DNA of 64,000 nucleotides, taken from positions 1 through 64,000 of the forward strand of contig NZ_AQXC01000003.1 in NCBI RefSeq assembly GCF_000375525.1, in the 5' to 3' direction. A program made the position numbers and the translations under genes. This document shows, one piece after another, positions 8,079-16,912 of this stretch. The DNA is from Corynebacterium propinquum DSM 44285. Its GTDB lineage: Bacteria; Actinomycetota; Actinomycetes; Mycobacteriales; Mycobacteriaceae. Within the stretch, counting starts at the first letter, position 1, and every line of letters starts with the position of its first letter. The notes under the pieces are model-generated. The model was not told where the DNA came from, did no database searches, and was given only the letters and a program-made list of their open reading frames with translations.

Positions 8079-9476
8079 GTGGCGCGACCGAAAACCAGCC
8101 AGCAGGGGCGCATGCAGTCCGGGGAGCAGCTGCGCGTTCTTGCCGACGTCGCCACGCCATTTTTTGCCGCCGAGTTGCTCATGAACCTCGCGCTGACGGT
8201 CCCGCACGCGATTTTGACGCCGCTGCTGCTGGACAAGGGATTAAGCCTGTCGCAGATCCTGCTGGTCCAGGCCGGTTTTAGCGTCGCGGTATTGCTTTTC
8301 GAATTCCCCTCGGGCTCCATCGCAGACATGATCAGCCGCCGCACGCTGTATTTTATTTCCCGACTCGTGTTCTGCATATTCTTCCTGGTAGTGATCTTCG
8401 GGCACGGCTTTCCGTTAATGTTGCTGGCCTGGGTCATTTATGGCTTGGCGACGGCCCTAGAATCCGGCACCTTGGATGCCGCGCTGATCAACAACGCGAA
8501 GAATCGGCAGGGTGTAGCAGCAGGCACGGTGGGTGCGCCGGATACGCAAAGCGCCGCGGGCCCCACTGCGCCGGATCACGTTGAATCACGCATTTCCTGG
8601 TTGGTGCGCAAAGAAGGGCAAAGCGCATACCTCGGCATGATGATCGGCAGCACCATCGGCGCGCTGCTGTATTTGTCGGTGGGCGCGAATATTTATTTCA
8701 TTTCTGTTGGAGCCACGGTGATTTCCGTCGTCACGATCGCGTTGTTCTTCCGGATCCCGGAGCAGCACAAGGTGGCAACCGTCGGCGGGAATGAAACCGC
8801 AGAGAGCGTCGGCGAGAATGAAGCCGGGGCGAGCGTCGACAAGCGTGATGCCACACGGATTGGCGGTGCGCACAGGCTGTGGCAGGAGCTGAGATCACAC
8901 GCGCGTGCGACCGTGGAGGAGATGCGGGATTCGGCGGCGTTGCGGCAGTTTTTGCTGCTTGCGGTGGTCGCGCAGGCGTTTTTACAGTTGCATTTTCAAT
9001 TGTGGCAGGCCGTCGGCTTGGAAAAGGGCTTCGCGGAGTCGCACCTGCTGTTTTTATATTTGCTGTTTATTGGGATGGCGTTTGGGGCGTCTTTTATTCG
9101 CCCAGAGGTGCTGTTCCGGCGGCGCGCGCTCGTGGTTGCCGGCGTGGTGGCGTTCCCGGGGTTGGCGTGGCTGTCGTATCTTGCCGACGGCTGGGTGTAC
9201 CTGGTGTTTTACGGGGCGCTGGCGTTTTTACTGATCGTTTTTGCCAACTATTCCGCCTTCGGGGTGCGGCGGGCGTCGTCAGTGGAACGCATCGGCGCGA
9301 TAACCTCGCTGGTCGGCGTCGTCGGGCGCATCGGTGCGATCGGGGTATTGGCTGTGGCCTCAGTGTTTGTGAATTTTTATAGTGCGGCGGCGGTGGCTTC
9401 CGGCGGGTTCGTGGTGCTGGTCGTGTTGGGGCTGGGATGGGTTGGTCTGCGGCAGTGGCGAGTAGGGCAAAAGTAA
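8079..9476 (+). CDS. MFS transporter
   Basis: 465 aa from a GTG at 8079, preceded by AAGGA at good spacing; the frame is open further upstream but without a ribosome site. It has twelve predicted membrane segments. The loop 2-3 motif appears as EFPSGSIADMISRRTLYFIS, a variant of the MFS G-x-x-x-D-R motif A. A long polar centre (about residues 150-260, with Ala/Gly/Glu-rich stretches) is the cytoplasmic loop between the two six-helix halves. It resembles small-molecule/drug exporters; substrate unknown. Two TDT paralogues on the opposite strand flank it. Confidence 0.8.
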   Translation: MARPKTSQQGRMQSGEQLRVLADVATPFFAAELLMNLALTVPHAILTPLLLDKGLSLSQILLVQAGFSVAVLLFEFPSGSIADMISRRTLYFISRLVFCIFFLVVIFGHGFPLMLLAWVIYGLATALESGTLDAALINNAKNRQGVAAGTVGAPDTQSAAGPTAPDHVESRISWLVRKEGQSAYLGMMIGSTIGALLYLSVGANIYFISVGATVISVVTIALFFRIPEQHKVATVGGNETAESVGENEAGASVDKRDATRIGGAHRLWQELRSHARATVEEMRDSAALRQFLLLAVVAQAFLQLHFQLWQAVGLEKGFAESHLLFLYLLFIGMAFGASFIRPEVLFRRRALVVAGVVAFPGLAWLSYLADGWVYLVFYGALAFLLIVFANYSAFGVRRASSVERIGAITSLVGVVGRIGAIGVLAVASVFVNFYSAAAVASGGFVVLVVLGLGWVGLRQWRVGQK

Positions 9477-9503
9477 TTAGTCCACGGCCCCAGGCACTTC
9501 GAA

Positions 9504-10577
9504 CTAGCCGCGCCTCTGCTGAACATGCCGCACACCACCGAAAAACGCCCAGCACCAGTGCACAATGAGCAACAACAACAGCACATTACCGATGCCAATC
9601 CACACGGCTTGGCCACTGGCGTTATTCATGTGGCTAAGGCCCGAGACCACAGTTCCCAGCGGAAACACACAGGACCACCAGGTCGGGTTATACGCCATGG
9701 AATTGCGGGATACTTGTGGCCAGTGGTTGGTGGCCGCAATAATCGCTACGGGAATGCCGATCACCATGGTCACCACTCCAAACCCGTAGGCAATACTGCC
9801 CCACGGTTCGCTGCGCCCCAACAACTGCGCCGCGGCCGTAGCCTGACCAACCAACCCGAGCGGGATCCAATAAATAGTGGTGAAATTCCGCGGTATTTTT
9901 AGTCTCTTCCGCCCTAACCCACTATAAATCGCCACCAACAACGGCACAGCTGTCACCAACACCAGCAACAAACCGACTACGCCGATAGCGTGCACAAGAA
10001 ACGATAGTGTGCCGTTACCACCGGCATCGGTGATATGCCGGGCGAGCATTCCCGCCGACGCCGCGTTCACCACCGGTGCGAGCAACGGCAATGACCACGT
10101 GAAATTCACCGAAGAATACTCAGCCCTGGGCAAATGCACTAGATGGGACAGATAACGAATCGAAACCACGAAAGCCAGCACCGTGCCAATTAGCCAGTAG
10201 ACAGCGTGTAACCACCACCAGCCGAGCACCACAGACGTCGCCATCGACAACGCAAGAATCCCCATCGCCGTCATCGCCCACGCCGGCAGGTGTTCGGGCA
10301 CAAACTGCGGGTTGCGGTGCCGCACAAACCCCGTGATGATCCACACCAGCATGGCCGTCGCGATGAAATACCACGCCACCGCGGCGGGGTGCCCGGCACC
10401 GCTGACACCCCAGTAGATTTCTACGACCTGCGCGAGCGAGGCACTTCCCATCACCGCAGCAGCCCATGCGGGCCCGGCTGGTGGCAGGGTCATCGTTGAT
10501 TTTTGCTGCGGGGCACGCGTCGTTTTCGCTTCGGGTGGTTCGTGGTGCAGGTGCGGCGATTCAGTCACCTGCATCAT
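9504..10577 (-). CDS. TDT/SLAC1-family transporter (TehA-like), copy 2
   Basis: 357 aa paralogue of the protein encoded at 6899-7948. The two share the leader HLHHEPP, the phrases LPPAGPxWAA, GNGTLSFLVHAIGVVGLL, YNPTWWSCVFP and the C-terminal HWCWAFFGGV. The nucleotide similarity is visible across the whole length, so this is a gene duplication. Ten membrane segments are expected. The substrate could be dicarboxylate, malate, sulfite or another anion. The converging MFS gene ends 28 bp away. Confidence 0.85.
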   Translation of the reverse strand: MMQVTESPHLHHEPPEAKTTRAPQQKSTMTLPPAGPAWAAAVMGSASLAQVVEIYWGVSGAGHPAAVAWYFIATAMLVWIITGFVRHRNPQFVPEHLPAWAMTAMGILALSMATSVVLGWWWLHAVYWLIGTVLAFVVSIRYLSHLVHLPRAEYSSVNFTWSLPLLAPVVNAASAGMLARHITDAGGNGTLSFLVHAIGVVGLLLVLVTAVPLLVAIYSGLGRKRLKIPRNFTTIYWIPLGLVGQATAAAQLLGRSEPWGSIAYGFGVVTMVIGIPVAIIAATNHWPQVSRNSMAYNPTWWSCVFPLGTVVSGLSHMNNASGQAVWIGIGNVLLLLLIVHWCWAFFGGVRHVQQRRG

Positions 10578-10604
10578 TGTAGGAGCACAAAGATTGCCAC
10601 CATA

Positions 10605-10783
10605 AGCCCGGCTAATGCTCGCCGACTACTAGCTTCAATCGAACAGCTCGAAAATGGCGAAGGCACTCAACGGGATTTCCGGGCTATTGGTCGCGGAGAA
10701 TCACAGATGAGCACCGGCTAGTTTATAAAATTTTCGGCGATGAACTTCGCATTGCTTCCTGCAGATACCACTATGGACGTTAA
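10605..10783 (+). pseudogene. Fossil YefM-YoeB (Phd/Txe) toxin-antitoxin pair
   Basis: Two broken tails in different frames. Positions 10605-10678 encode [20 protein letters not shown] and TQRDF, the C-terminus of a YefM/Phd antitoxin. From 10682 the next frame reads [20 protein letters not shown] and continues to CRYHYGR before TAA at 10781-10783, the conserved C-terminal half of YoeB/Txe including the catalytic-site His/Tyr tail. The antitoxin N-terminus and the first half of the toxin are gone, apparently by deletion near 10680. The relic runs convergent to, and overlaps by a few bases, the stop of the BCCT gene. Confidence 0.8.
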
Positions 10784-12798
10784 GACCCGCTAGAGTTTCT
10801 AGACCCCGTTTCGCCAGCGCCACCAGCGTCGTCAGTATCGCCAGCGTCGTCAGCGACATCCCCGTCGTCCACCGCAACCTGCTCGGCTCTCCCACGTGCA
10901 GCACGTGCAGTCGCTTCGTACGGCTCTACGTCTTCCAGGTACTCGCCGGTCTCGTAATCGTATTCAATAGCGCGGCCCTGCTCGTCGGTGCGCGTGTACC
11001 AACCAACATTCTCGGCGGCATGCGAATCCCAATTACCACCAGCAGAATAATCGCTATCCGGCGGGCATTCCTCAATCGACAACGCAAAGTTGTCGCCGTA
11101 TTTCGACACGCCTTGTTTTACCGAATTCGCCACCAAGCGGTCGCCATAAATCCGGCGCACGGTAAATGGGTCATTCCGCAGTTCTTTAAACAATGCCACT
11201 GACATCAAAATCAAAATGAACGCGAACGGCAACGCCGTAACCACCACCAGGTTCTGCATACCGCGTAGCGCGTCCTGCCCACCCGAAAGCAAAATCACCA
11301 CGGCAATACCAGCCATGCACAAAACCCAGAACGTCGTAATCCACGGGTTCGGGTTAGGGTTACCTTTTTGTGATAGCTGCGAGTTCACCAACGACGCGGA
11401 ATCGGCCGTCGTCACGAAGAAAATAATCAGCACCACGATAATGATCGGCGCAATAATGTGCGCGCCAGGCAACTGGTCTAGCACCACAAAGAAAATCTCT
11501 TCTGGTGCCGGCATCGTATCTGCCGTGCCATCAGGCGCGATCGAATGATCACGGTTTTGCAGCCAAATCGTCGTTCCTCCCAGCACAGCAAACGCCGTCA
11601 TGATGATGGTCGACGGAATAAACAGCACACCCAGCACAAACTGGCGGATGGTGCGCCCGCGCGAAATCTTGGCGACGAACACCCCGACGAATGGCGCCCA
11701 GGAAATCCACCACGCCCAGTAGAACGTGGTCCACGCAGACAAGAACGCCTGCATGTCTTCGCCTTCACCCATGTGCGCAGACATCGAGTCACCAAATGAT
11801 GCGAAATACTCGATCATCACCGCTGGCAATGCATTCATCAAAAACGCGGTCGGGCCAACGACAAAGAAAAACACTGCGATGCCGATCGAGAGCACCAAGT
11901 TGATATTCGACAGCACACGAATTCCCTTGGCCACGCCGGAGACCGCCGATGCGATCGTCGCGATGGTCAGCACCATGATGATGATCAGCGCCACCGTATT
12001 GCCCGCCGTCGACCAGCCAGAAACCACTTCGAAACCGCTGGCGATCTGCAAAGATCCAATACCCAATGTGGCGGCGGTACCGAATAGCGTGGCAATGATC
12101 GCCAAACCATCAATAATGCGCGCTGGCAGCGAATCCGTCGACCTATTGCCCAGCAGCGGCAACATGATCGAGCTCATCAGCGGTACGCGGCCGCGTCGGA
12201 AAGAAACATAGGCAACACACAAGCCGACGATTCCGTAAATCGCCCAGGCACTCGCGCCCCAGTGCAGCGTCGACTGCACCATTGCACCCTTGATTGCTTC
12301 TTCGCTGGCGGCCTCATACGCGCCCGGCCGCGGGGATAAATAGTGGCTGAGCGGCTCATACGGCCCGAAGAAAATAATGCCAATACCAATACCAGCCGCA
12401 AACAGCATCGCTGCCCAGGACAGCGTGGAATACTCGGGCTTCTCATCGTCCAACCCCAGCGGGATGCGTCCGTATTTGGAGAACGCGAGCACCAGCAGAA
12501 TGAAGAACAGCACCACGGCGATCATGGTGAACACCCAGCCCAGGTTGGTCATGATCCAATCCAGCGCCGTGGATGACACGTCGAAAACCTGCTCCGGAGC
12601 CAGCACGCCCCACAGGATGAACGCCACGACCAAGCCGCCCACCACGGTGAGCATGGGCTTGTCGACGCGATAGCGGATCTTTTGATCCTCCACGGACACT
12701 CCCGGCACCATCGCGGGGTGAATATTGTGCGGGTACGTCACCTCCCGCAGGATGCGTTTGGCTTTCGTGCCCGCACCTTCGGCATCATTTTCCGCCAT
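10780..12798 (-). CDS. BCCT-family osmolyte transporter
   Basis: 672 aa, twelve membrane helices. Hallmarks are the [17 protein letters not shown] segment and the [20 protein letters not shown] signature of betaine/carnitine/choline transporters; the Trp-rich stretch lines the trimethylammonium site. Both tails are long and charged: about 55 residues before the first helix and about 130 after the last, the latter very acidic. In corynebacterial BetP, EctP and LcoP the tails sense osmotic stress. CAAGGAGAG precedes the ATG at 12798. Betaine, proline or ectoine uptake is likely; the exact substrate is not set by what I can see. Confidence 0.9.
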   Translation of the reverse strand: MAENDAEGAGTKAKRILREVTYPHNIHPAMVPGVSVEDQKIRYRVDKPMLTVVGGLVVAFILWGVLAPEQVFDVSSTALDWIMTNLGWVFTMIAVVLFFILLVLAFSKYGRIPLGLDDEKPEYSTLSWAAMLFAAGIGIGIIFFGPYEPLSHYLSPRPGAYEAASEEAIKGAMVQSTLHWGASAWAIYGIVGLCVAYVSFRRGRVPLMSSIMLPLLGNRSTDSLPARIIDGLAIIATLFGTAATLGIGSLQIASGFEVVSGWSTAGNTVALIIIMVLTIATIASAVSGVAKGIRVLSNINLVLSIGIAVFFFVVGPTAFLMNALPAVMIEYFASFGDSMSAHMGEGEDMQAFLSAWTTFYWAWWISWAPFVGVFVAKISRGRTIRQFVLGVLFIPSTIIMTAFAVLGGTTIWLQNRDHSIAPDGTADTMPAPEEIFFVVLDQLPGAHIIAPIIIVVLIIFFVTTADSASLVNSQLSQKGNPNPNPWITTFWVLCMAGIAVVILLSGGQDALRGMQNLVVVTALPFAFILILMSVALFKELRNDPFTVRRIYGDRLVANSVKQGVSKYGDNFALSIEECPPDSDYSAGGNWDSHAAENVGWYTRTDEQGRAIEYDYETGEYLEDVEPYEATARAARGRAEQVAVDDGDVADDAGDTDDAGGAGETGSRNSSGS

Positions 12799-12869
12799 CG
12801 CCGCTCTCCTTGTAACTGTTCTTCAATTCTGGGGTGTGTTCTCTTTGCTGTTTTGCCGTTCCCAGCATT

Positions 12870-12887
12870 TCTCAACAAATTTTGAGA
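12870..12887. promoter_or_regulatory. Dyad in the BCCT upstream region
   Basis: TCTCAA-CAAATT-TTGAGA is a perfect 6-bp inverted repeat about 70 bp before the BCCT start. It is a candidate regulator site in the divergent region; the binding protein is unknown. Confidence 0.35.
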
Positions 12888-12950
12888 TAACTGCTATGCA
12901 ACTATAAGGCAGGCTGTCGCATAAATCACGTTGTATATTCACGCCCACTA

Positions 12951-12966
12951 TTGGCCAGACGGCCAA
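12951..12966. promoter_or_regulatory. TetR operator, copy 1
   Basis: TTGGCCAGACGGCCAA is a 6-bp inverted repeat TTGGCC/GGCCAA with a 4-nt centre. An equivalent site lies at 12994-13009. Both precede the MFS-TetR operon, so self-regulation by the TetR protein encoded in it is the simplest reading. Confidence 0.7.
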
Positions 12967-12993
12967 GTTTATGGCAGACTAGCGGAAGTCGAC

Positions 12994-13009
12994 TTGGCCA
13001 CCCGGCCAA
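12994..13009. promoter_or_regulatory. TetR operator, copy 2
   Basis: TTGGCCACCCGGCCAA repeats the arms of the site at 12951. The centres are 43 bp apart, about four helical turns, so two dimers could bind the same DNA face. It ends 38 bp before the efflux-pump start. Confidence 0.7.
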
Positions 13010-13047
13010 AACACATATCTCAACCCACAAGGCGGTGCTGAAAACCC

Positions 13048-14592
13048 ATGACAGCGATGCAATCCCCCGCGGCACGTTGGTTCGCGCTGGCCACACTCGT
13101 CGGCCCGGTGCTGCTGCTGAGCATCGACATGAGCGTCATCAGCATCGCCGTGCCCGCCATCAGCGCAGGCCTCGGCCCAACTTCCGCACAAATGCTGTGG
13201 ATCATCGACATCTATAGCTTCCTGCTGGCAGGGCTCTTGGTGCTAGCAGGTTCGCTCGGCGACCGCTTCGGCCGCAAACGCATGCTCATGATCGGCGCCC
13301 CCGCATTCGGTTTGGCCTCCCTGGCGACGGCATTCGCCCCCAACCCGGAGCTGCTGATTCTCGCCCGCGCCGCCCTGGGTGCCTCCGCGGCCACCCTCAT
13401 GCCGTCGACACTGGGGCTAATCCGCACCATCTTCGACGACGCGCACGAACGACGCCTAGCCATCGCCGTATGGGCAGCCGCCTTCGGTGGCGGCGGCGCG
13501 CTCGGCCCGGTGCTCGGCGGTCTGCTGCTGGAACACTTCTGGTGGGGCTCAGTATTCTTGATTAACGCCCCGGTCATGGCGCTATTCCTGCCCGCCGCGT
13601 GGTACCTGCTGCCAGAATCACGCGACCCGAACCCGCAGAAATTCGATTACCCTTCGGCTGCGCTGTCCATCGCCGGTCTGCTCCTGGTCGTCTACGCGCT
13701 GAAAACTCTGATCAAACAACCATCGGTAGCGAGCGTCGTCGCGTTAGTCGCGGGTATCACTTTCATCGCGCTATTCATCCGCCGCCAGCGTCGTATATCC
13801 AACCCGATGATCGACCTGGAGCTTTTCGCGCGCCCCGGATTCGCCGCCGCGATCACCGTCAACATGCTGGCCACCCTCGCACTACTGGGGCTCACGTTCT
13901 TCTATCCGCAGTACCTCATGCTGGTCAAAGGCCATAGCTCCATGAGCGCGGGCCTGTGGATGCTGCCGCTGGCCGTGGCGACGATGGCCGGAACCTTCGT
14001 TTCACCGTCCGTCGCCAAGCGGGTCTCCATCCGGAAGGTCATCACCATTGGTTCTGCGATCACCGCGTTTGGTTTCGGTCTGGCATCGTTCTTGGACACT
14101 GGATCGACGATGCTGCTGGTCGTGGCTGCGGCGGCCGCGGTTGGTTTCGGCATCGGTTTCTCGGAAACCCTGACCAACGAGGTTGTACTCAGCACCGCTC
14201 CCCCGGCGCGCGCCTCGGCGGCCTCGGCGATTTCGGAAACCGGCTACGAATTCGGTGGCGCGATGGGCACCGCGCTGCTAGGCACCCTGGGGCTGGGAGT
14301 ATATGCGCGGAACCTGCATGCCGACGAGCATGGGTTGGAAGGCGCGCAGGCCGTCAGTGCCCGCGATACCCTCGGCGGGGCGCACGAGATCGCCGCTAGC
14401 CTGCCCGCAGAACAGGCTGGACGCCTCATCGCCGCCGCCAACGACGCCTACCTGACCGGCATGAATGTCGCCACCGGTGCGGGCGCACTCATCGCGCTGG
14501 GCGCGGCGGCTGTCGGCTGGTGGGGTATCCGCGAATATTCCCGCCGCATCGAGGAATCTGTCCACCACCCGCAGGAGATTTCACCACGATGA
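13048..14592 (+). CDS. DHA2-family MFS efflux pump (14 TM)
   Basis: 514 aa. Fourteen membrane segments are expected for this QacA/SmvA-like family. Motif D1-like DMSVISIAVPAI lies in helix 1, motif A GSLGDRFGRKRMLMIG in loop 2-3, and the antiporter motif C region GGGGALGPVLGGLLLEHFWW in helix 5. Members expel cationic dyes, quaternary ammonium compounds and drugs by proton antiport. The last bases overlap the TetR start (ATGA), and twin 16-bp operators precede the gene, so induction by a pump substrate through TetR is expected. A second ATG at 13057 is also possible. Confidence 0.92.
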   Translation: MTAMQSPAARWFALATLVGPVLLLSIDMSVISIAVPAISAGLGPTSAQMLWIIDIYSFLLAGLLVLAGSLGDRFGRKRMLMIGAPAFGLASLATAFAPNPELLILARAALGASAATLMPSTLGLIRTIFDDAHERRLAIAVWAAAFGGGGALGPVLGGLLLEHFWWGSVFLINAPVMALFLPAAWYLLPESRDPNPQKFDYPSAALSIAGLLLVVYALKTLIKQPSVASVVALVAGITFIALFIRRQRRISNPMIDLELFARPGFAAAITVNMLATLALLGLTFFYPQYLMLVKGHSSMSAGLWMLPLAVATMAGTFVSPSVAKRVSIRKVITIGSAITAFGFGLASFLDTGSTMLLVVAAAAAVGFGIGFSETLTNEVVLSTAPPARASAASAISETGYEFGGAMGTALLGTLGLGVYARNLHADEHGLEGAQAVSARDTLGGAHEIAASLPAEQAGRLIAAANDAYLTGMNVATGAGALIALGAAAVGWWGIREYSRRIEESVHHPQEISPR

Positions 14593-15350
14593 GCAGCACA
14601 CACCCGAACACCGAATCCGACGCTAGTTCCAGCTCTAGCCCCAACTCTGGCTCCCAGCAGTCGCGTAAACGCGTCCCCGCCGAGCAACGCCGCCGCGAAC
14701 TCACCGCCGTCGCCCACACCGTCATGGCCCGCGATGGAGCCTTCGGCTTGACGACGCGCGCCGTCGCTAAGGAAGCCGGGGTGCCGCATGGCTCGGTGCA
14801 CTACGCCTTCCACTCGAAAGACGAGCTGATCCGTGCCGTCGTCCGGGACGATATTGACCGCTCCACGGCCGCTTTTCGACGCTTCGCCGCCCCGGAAGCC
14901 AACACCCCGGAACATGCGGCAAGCCCGGCAGAGCAGGCCACCGGTTCAGACATCACCCCGAAACAAGCGGCCAGCCCGGCAGAGCAGACCGTTTCCCCGG
15001 AAGGCATTTTGCACGCCGCTTTTGCCAGCTACGCCGATAACTTGATCGGCGATCCGTGGGAGGAAGCCGCGCAGCAAGAACTCGCGCTGATGTGCGCCCG
15101 GGATGAGCAGCTGCGGGTGATCATGCAAGAATCCAACGCCAGCTATCGTGAACTGATCGGCAGCATCCTGGACTACCTCGCCGCAGCCACCGGCAAAACC
15201 TGGGCGCAACCAGCGGATATGTTGGCTGAAAATATCCTCGGCGCGCTGTTCGGTACCGCGCAGTTGTGGCTGATTGATCGCGACGACGCCACTCTATATG
15301 CCAGCTTGGCGACGCTCGCGAAGGTCTATGCGGCGCAATTGGGTAACTAA
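14589..15350 (+). CDS. TetR-family repressor of the efflux operon
   Basis: 253 aa from the ATG at 14589, which overlaps the pump stop and follows CAGGAGA. After about 35 Ser/Asn/Thr-rich residues the HTH is evident: RRELTAVAHTVMARDGAFGL then TTRAVAKEAGVPHGSVHYAF. The ligand domain is unusual in holding a low-complexity insert (about residues 100-135) where SPAEQ recurs. The C-terminus is a typical TetR_C bundle. Placement as second gene of the operon it probably controls fits the twin palindromes at 12951 and 12994. Confidence 0.9.
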   Translation: MSSTHPNTESDASSSSSPNSGSQQSRKRVPAEQRRRELTAVAHTVMARDGAFGLTTRAVAKEAGVPHGSVHYAFHSKDELIRAVVRDDIDRSTAAFRRFAAPEANTPEHAASPAEQATGSDITPKQAASPAEQTVSPEGILHAAFASYADNLIGDPWEEAAQQELALMCARDEQLRVIMQESNASYRELIGSILDYLAAATGKTWAQPADMLAENILGALFGTAQLWLIDRDDATLYASLATLAKVYAAQLGN

Positions 15351-15383
15351 CGCCCGGTGAGCGGCGCAGCCGTGCTGGCACTG

Positions 15384-15440
15384 CTAGCGCTGCTAGCGTC
15401 CCACCCACGCGTAGTCGTCGGCAAGCGCTTCCGGGTGGCA
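15384..15440 (-). pseudogene. Duplicated 3' tail of gluQ
   Basis: Read on the minus strand this stretch encodes PEALADDYAWVGR followed by a stop and CTAGCAGCGCTAG. The real gluQ ends PEALADDYVWAAG followed by the same CTAGCAGCGCTAG. Nucleotide identity runs over about 57 bp (15384-15440 against 15941-15999). It is a leftover of a second gluQ copy, now separated from the true gene by about 500 bp carrying a small membrane gene. Confidence 0.75.
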
Positions 15441-15568
15441 AAAATAGGCACGCACCCCCAAATAAAGGGTAGTAATGATTACTAGCTTTCAACAATCCCC
15501 TAGACGTGGCGCTGGGGTGCGACTAATGTGTGTTTCAAGCCACAATACCGGAAGAGTTTGGAGTTAAG

Positions 15569-15769
15569 ATGAATACTTCTCGGAACAATAAAAACGTAGG
15601 ACTGGGTATTCTAATTGCACTATTGAGTTCAGCTTTGCTGCTTCTGGCAACTTCGTTGCCCAGCTCAGGATTTACGACTCTTCTGTGGAGTATTGCGTTT
15701 TTCGGGTTCGTAGGAGCTACTTATATATTGGGGCGGGAAGCTGTAGCGAAACGAGCAGCAAAATCGTGA
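15569..15769 (+). CDS. Small two-helix membrane protein, hypothetical
   Basis: 66 aa from the ATG at 15569, preceded by GGAG. There are two hydrophobic helices, VGLGILIALLSSALLLLATS and TTLLWSIAFFGFVGATYILG, then a basic tail (REAVAKRAAKS), so the likely topology is N-in/C-in hairpin. Family not recognised. It sits alone on the plus strand inside the segment bounded by the two gluQ tails and ends inside a strong hairpin. It is somewhat more AT-rich than its neighbours, consistent with insertion. Confidence 0.6.
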   Translation: MNTSRNNKNVGLGILIALLSSALLLLATSLPSSGFTTLLWSIAFFGFVGATYILGREAVAKRAAKS

Positions 15770-15810
15770 AATAATGGTTCTGTCAGATCCGTCTGACTGA
15801 ACCATTATTT
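15769..15810. terminator. 42-nt near-perfect palindrome, probable bidirectional terminator
   Basis: AAATAATGGTTC-T-GTCAGA is followed by TCCG and then by the mirror arm TCTGAC-T-GAACCATTATTT. That is an 18-bp stem with a single T/T mismatch and a four-base loop, beginning on the stop codon of the small membrane gene. The U-rich ends are short, so termination is likely but not certain; an insertion-element terminus is an alternative. Confidence 0.6.
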
Positions 15811-15935
15811 GCTTGGCATGCATGGCGCCGTCCGGGGCGACAGTTGGCAATCTCGAGCATGCTCATGCCTTCCAGGCGCAATTTGAGCACTTGGGCGCGC
15901 TCAGCTCCATGCTTCTTAAACACGATGAAGATTTA
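15790..15935 (-). other. Possible HTH/transposase relic
   Basis: On the minus strand an open stretch reads KKHGAERAQVLKLRLEGMSM then LEIAN, which resembles the first helices of a transposase or resolvase helix-turn-helix. It then degenerates and stops within the 42-nt palindrome. There is no start with a ribosome site, so I treat it as a fragment, not a gene. Confidence 0.3.
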
Positions 15936-15949
15936 GAGAACTAGCGCTG

Positions 15950-16912
15950 CTAGCCTGCCGCCCACACGTAGTCGTCGGCAAGAGCTTCCGGGCGGAAACT
16001 CTCGAGAGCTTCGTGCAACGACGTCGCACCAGCGCAACCAATGGATGCGAAAATCTCGCCGACGACTCGAGCGGCAGGCATGGTGCGCAAAGAAATCGGA
16101 CCATCGCGCTTCGCCAGCCGCTGCCCGTTGGCGTTGACCACCAAGCCAACGTGCGCATACTCCGGCGCGGCCAGGCCCAACAGCTGCGCCAGATACGCCT
16201 GGCGCGGCGCAGACGACAACAAATCATTCCCCCGCACCACCTGCGTAACCTGCTGGTGCGCATCATCGACCACAACCGCCAGGTTATAGGCATAATCCCG
16301 CGCCTGCGCCAAATTGCCACCACGACGCACAATAAAATCATCCACCCGACCGGTGTATTCCCCGTGCAACCGGTCGGTGATGCTAAACTCGCTACACCCC
16401 GCACGCAACCGCAACGCCGGACCCCGGCCCTGACCAGCAAGTTCCTCACGTTTTTTCACGCGCTGCGTCTCGCTCAAATCCCGGCACGTACCCGGGTACT
16501 CGCCCGGAAGCTGGTGCGGCGCCGACGCCGCCTGCTGGATATCCTTGCGCGAGCAATAACACTCATACACCAAGCCTTGGCCTGCCAGCTTGTCGACGGC
16601 TGTGGCATAAGCCGCCTCCCGATCCGACTGTCGCAACTCTGCACCGCGATCATCCCAGTCCAGGCCAATCGCCTGCAGATCCGCCAACTGACTGTCGACG
16701 AAGTGTTCCCGGCAGCGCTGCGAATCTAAATCATCGACGCGCACCACAAAGCCCAGCCCGTCGGCACGCGCAAACAACCACGCCGCCACCGCGGTGCGCA
16801 GATTGCCAAAGTGCAGGTCCCCGGTGGGCGACGGCGCGTAGCGGCCGACACCCCAGGTGCCAGCAGAGTTAGCTGTAGCACCAGCCGCAGCAGCGCTATT
16901 TGGTGTGTGCAT
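15950..16912 (-). CDS. gluQ: Glutamyl-Q tRNA(Asp) synthetase
   Basis: 320 aa from the ATG at 16912, overlapping the tgt 3' end by 17 bp. It is a truncated GluRS paralogue lacking an anticodon-binding domain. The HIGH motif appears in GRYAPSPTGDLHFGNLRTA and the KMSKS equivalent as RLAKRDG. Zinc-finger-like Cys residues sit near VYECYCSRKDI. The enzyme activates glutamate without tRNA and attaches it to the cyclopentene-diol of queuosine at position 34 of tRNA-Asp. Overlap with tgt, whose product makes the Q precursor, is functionally coherent. The first 20 residues are a low-complexity Ala/Asn leader, so a later start is not excluded. Confidence 0.92.
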   Translation of the reverse strand: MHTPNSAAAAGATANSAGTWGVGRYAPSPTGDLHFGNLRTAVAAWLFARADGLGFVVRVDDLDSQRCREHFVDSQLADLQAIGLDWDDRGAELRQSDREAAYATAVDKLAGQGLVYECYCSRKDIQQAASAPHQLPGEYPGTCRDLSETQRVKKREELAGQGRGPALRLRAGCSEFSITDRLHGEYTGRVDDFIVRRGGNLAQARDYAYNLAVVVDDAHQQVTQVVRGNDLLSSAPRQAYLAQLLGLAAPEYAHVGLVVNANGQRLAKRDGPISLRTMPAARVVGEIFASIGCAGATSLHEALESFRPEALADDYVWAAG

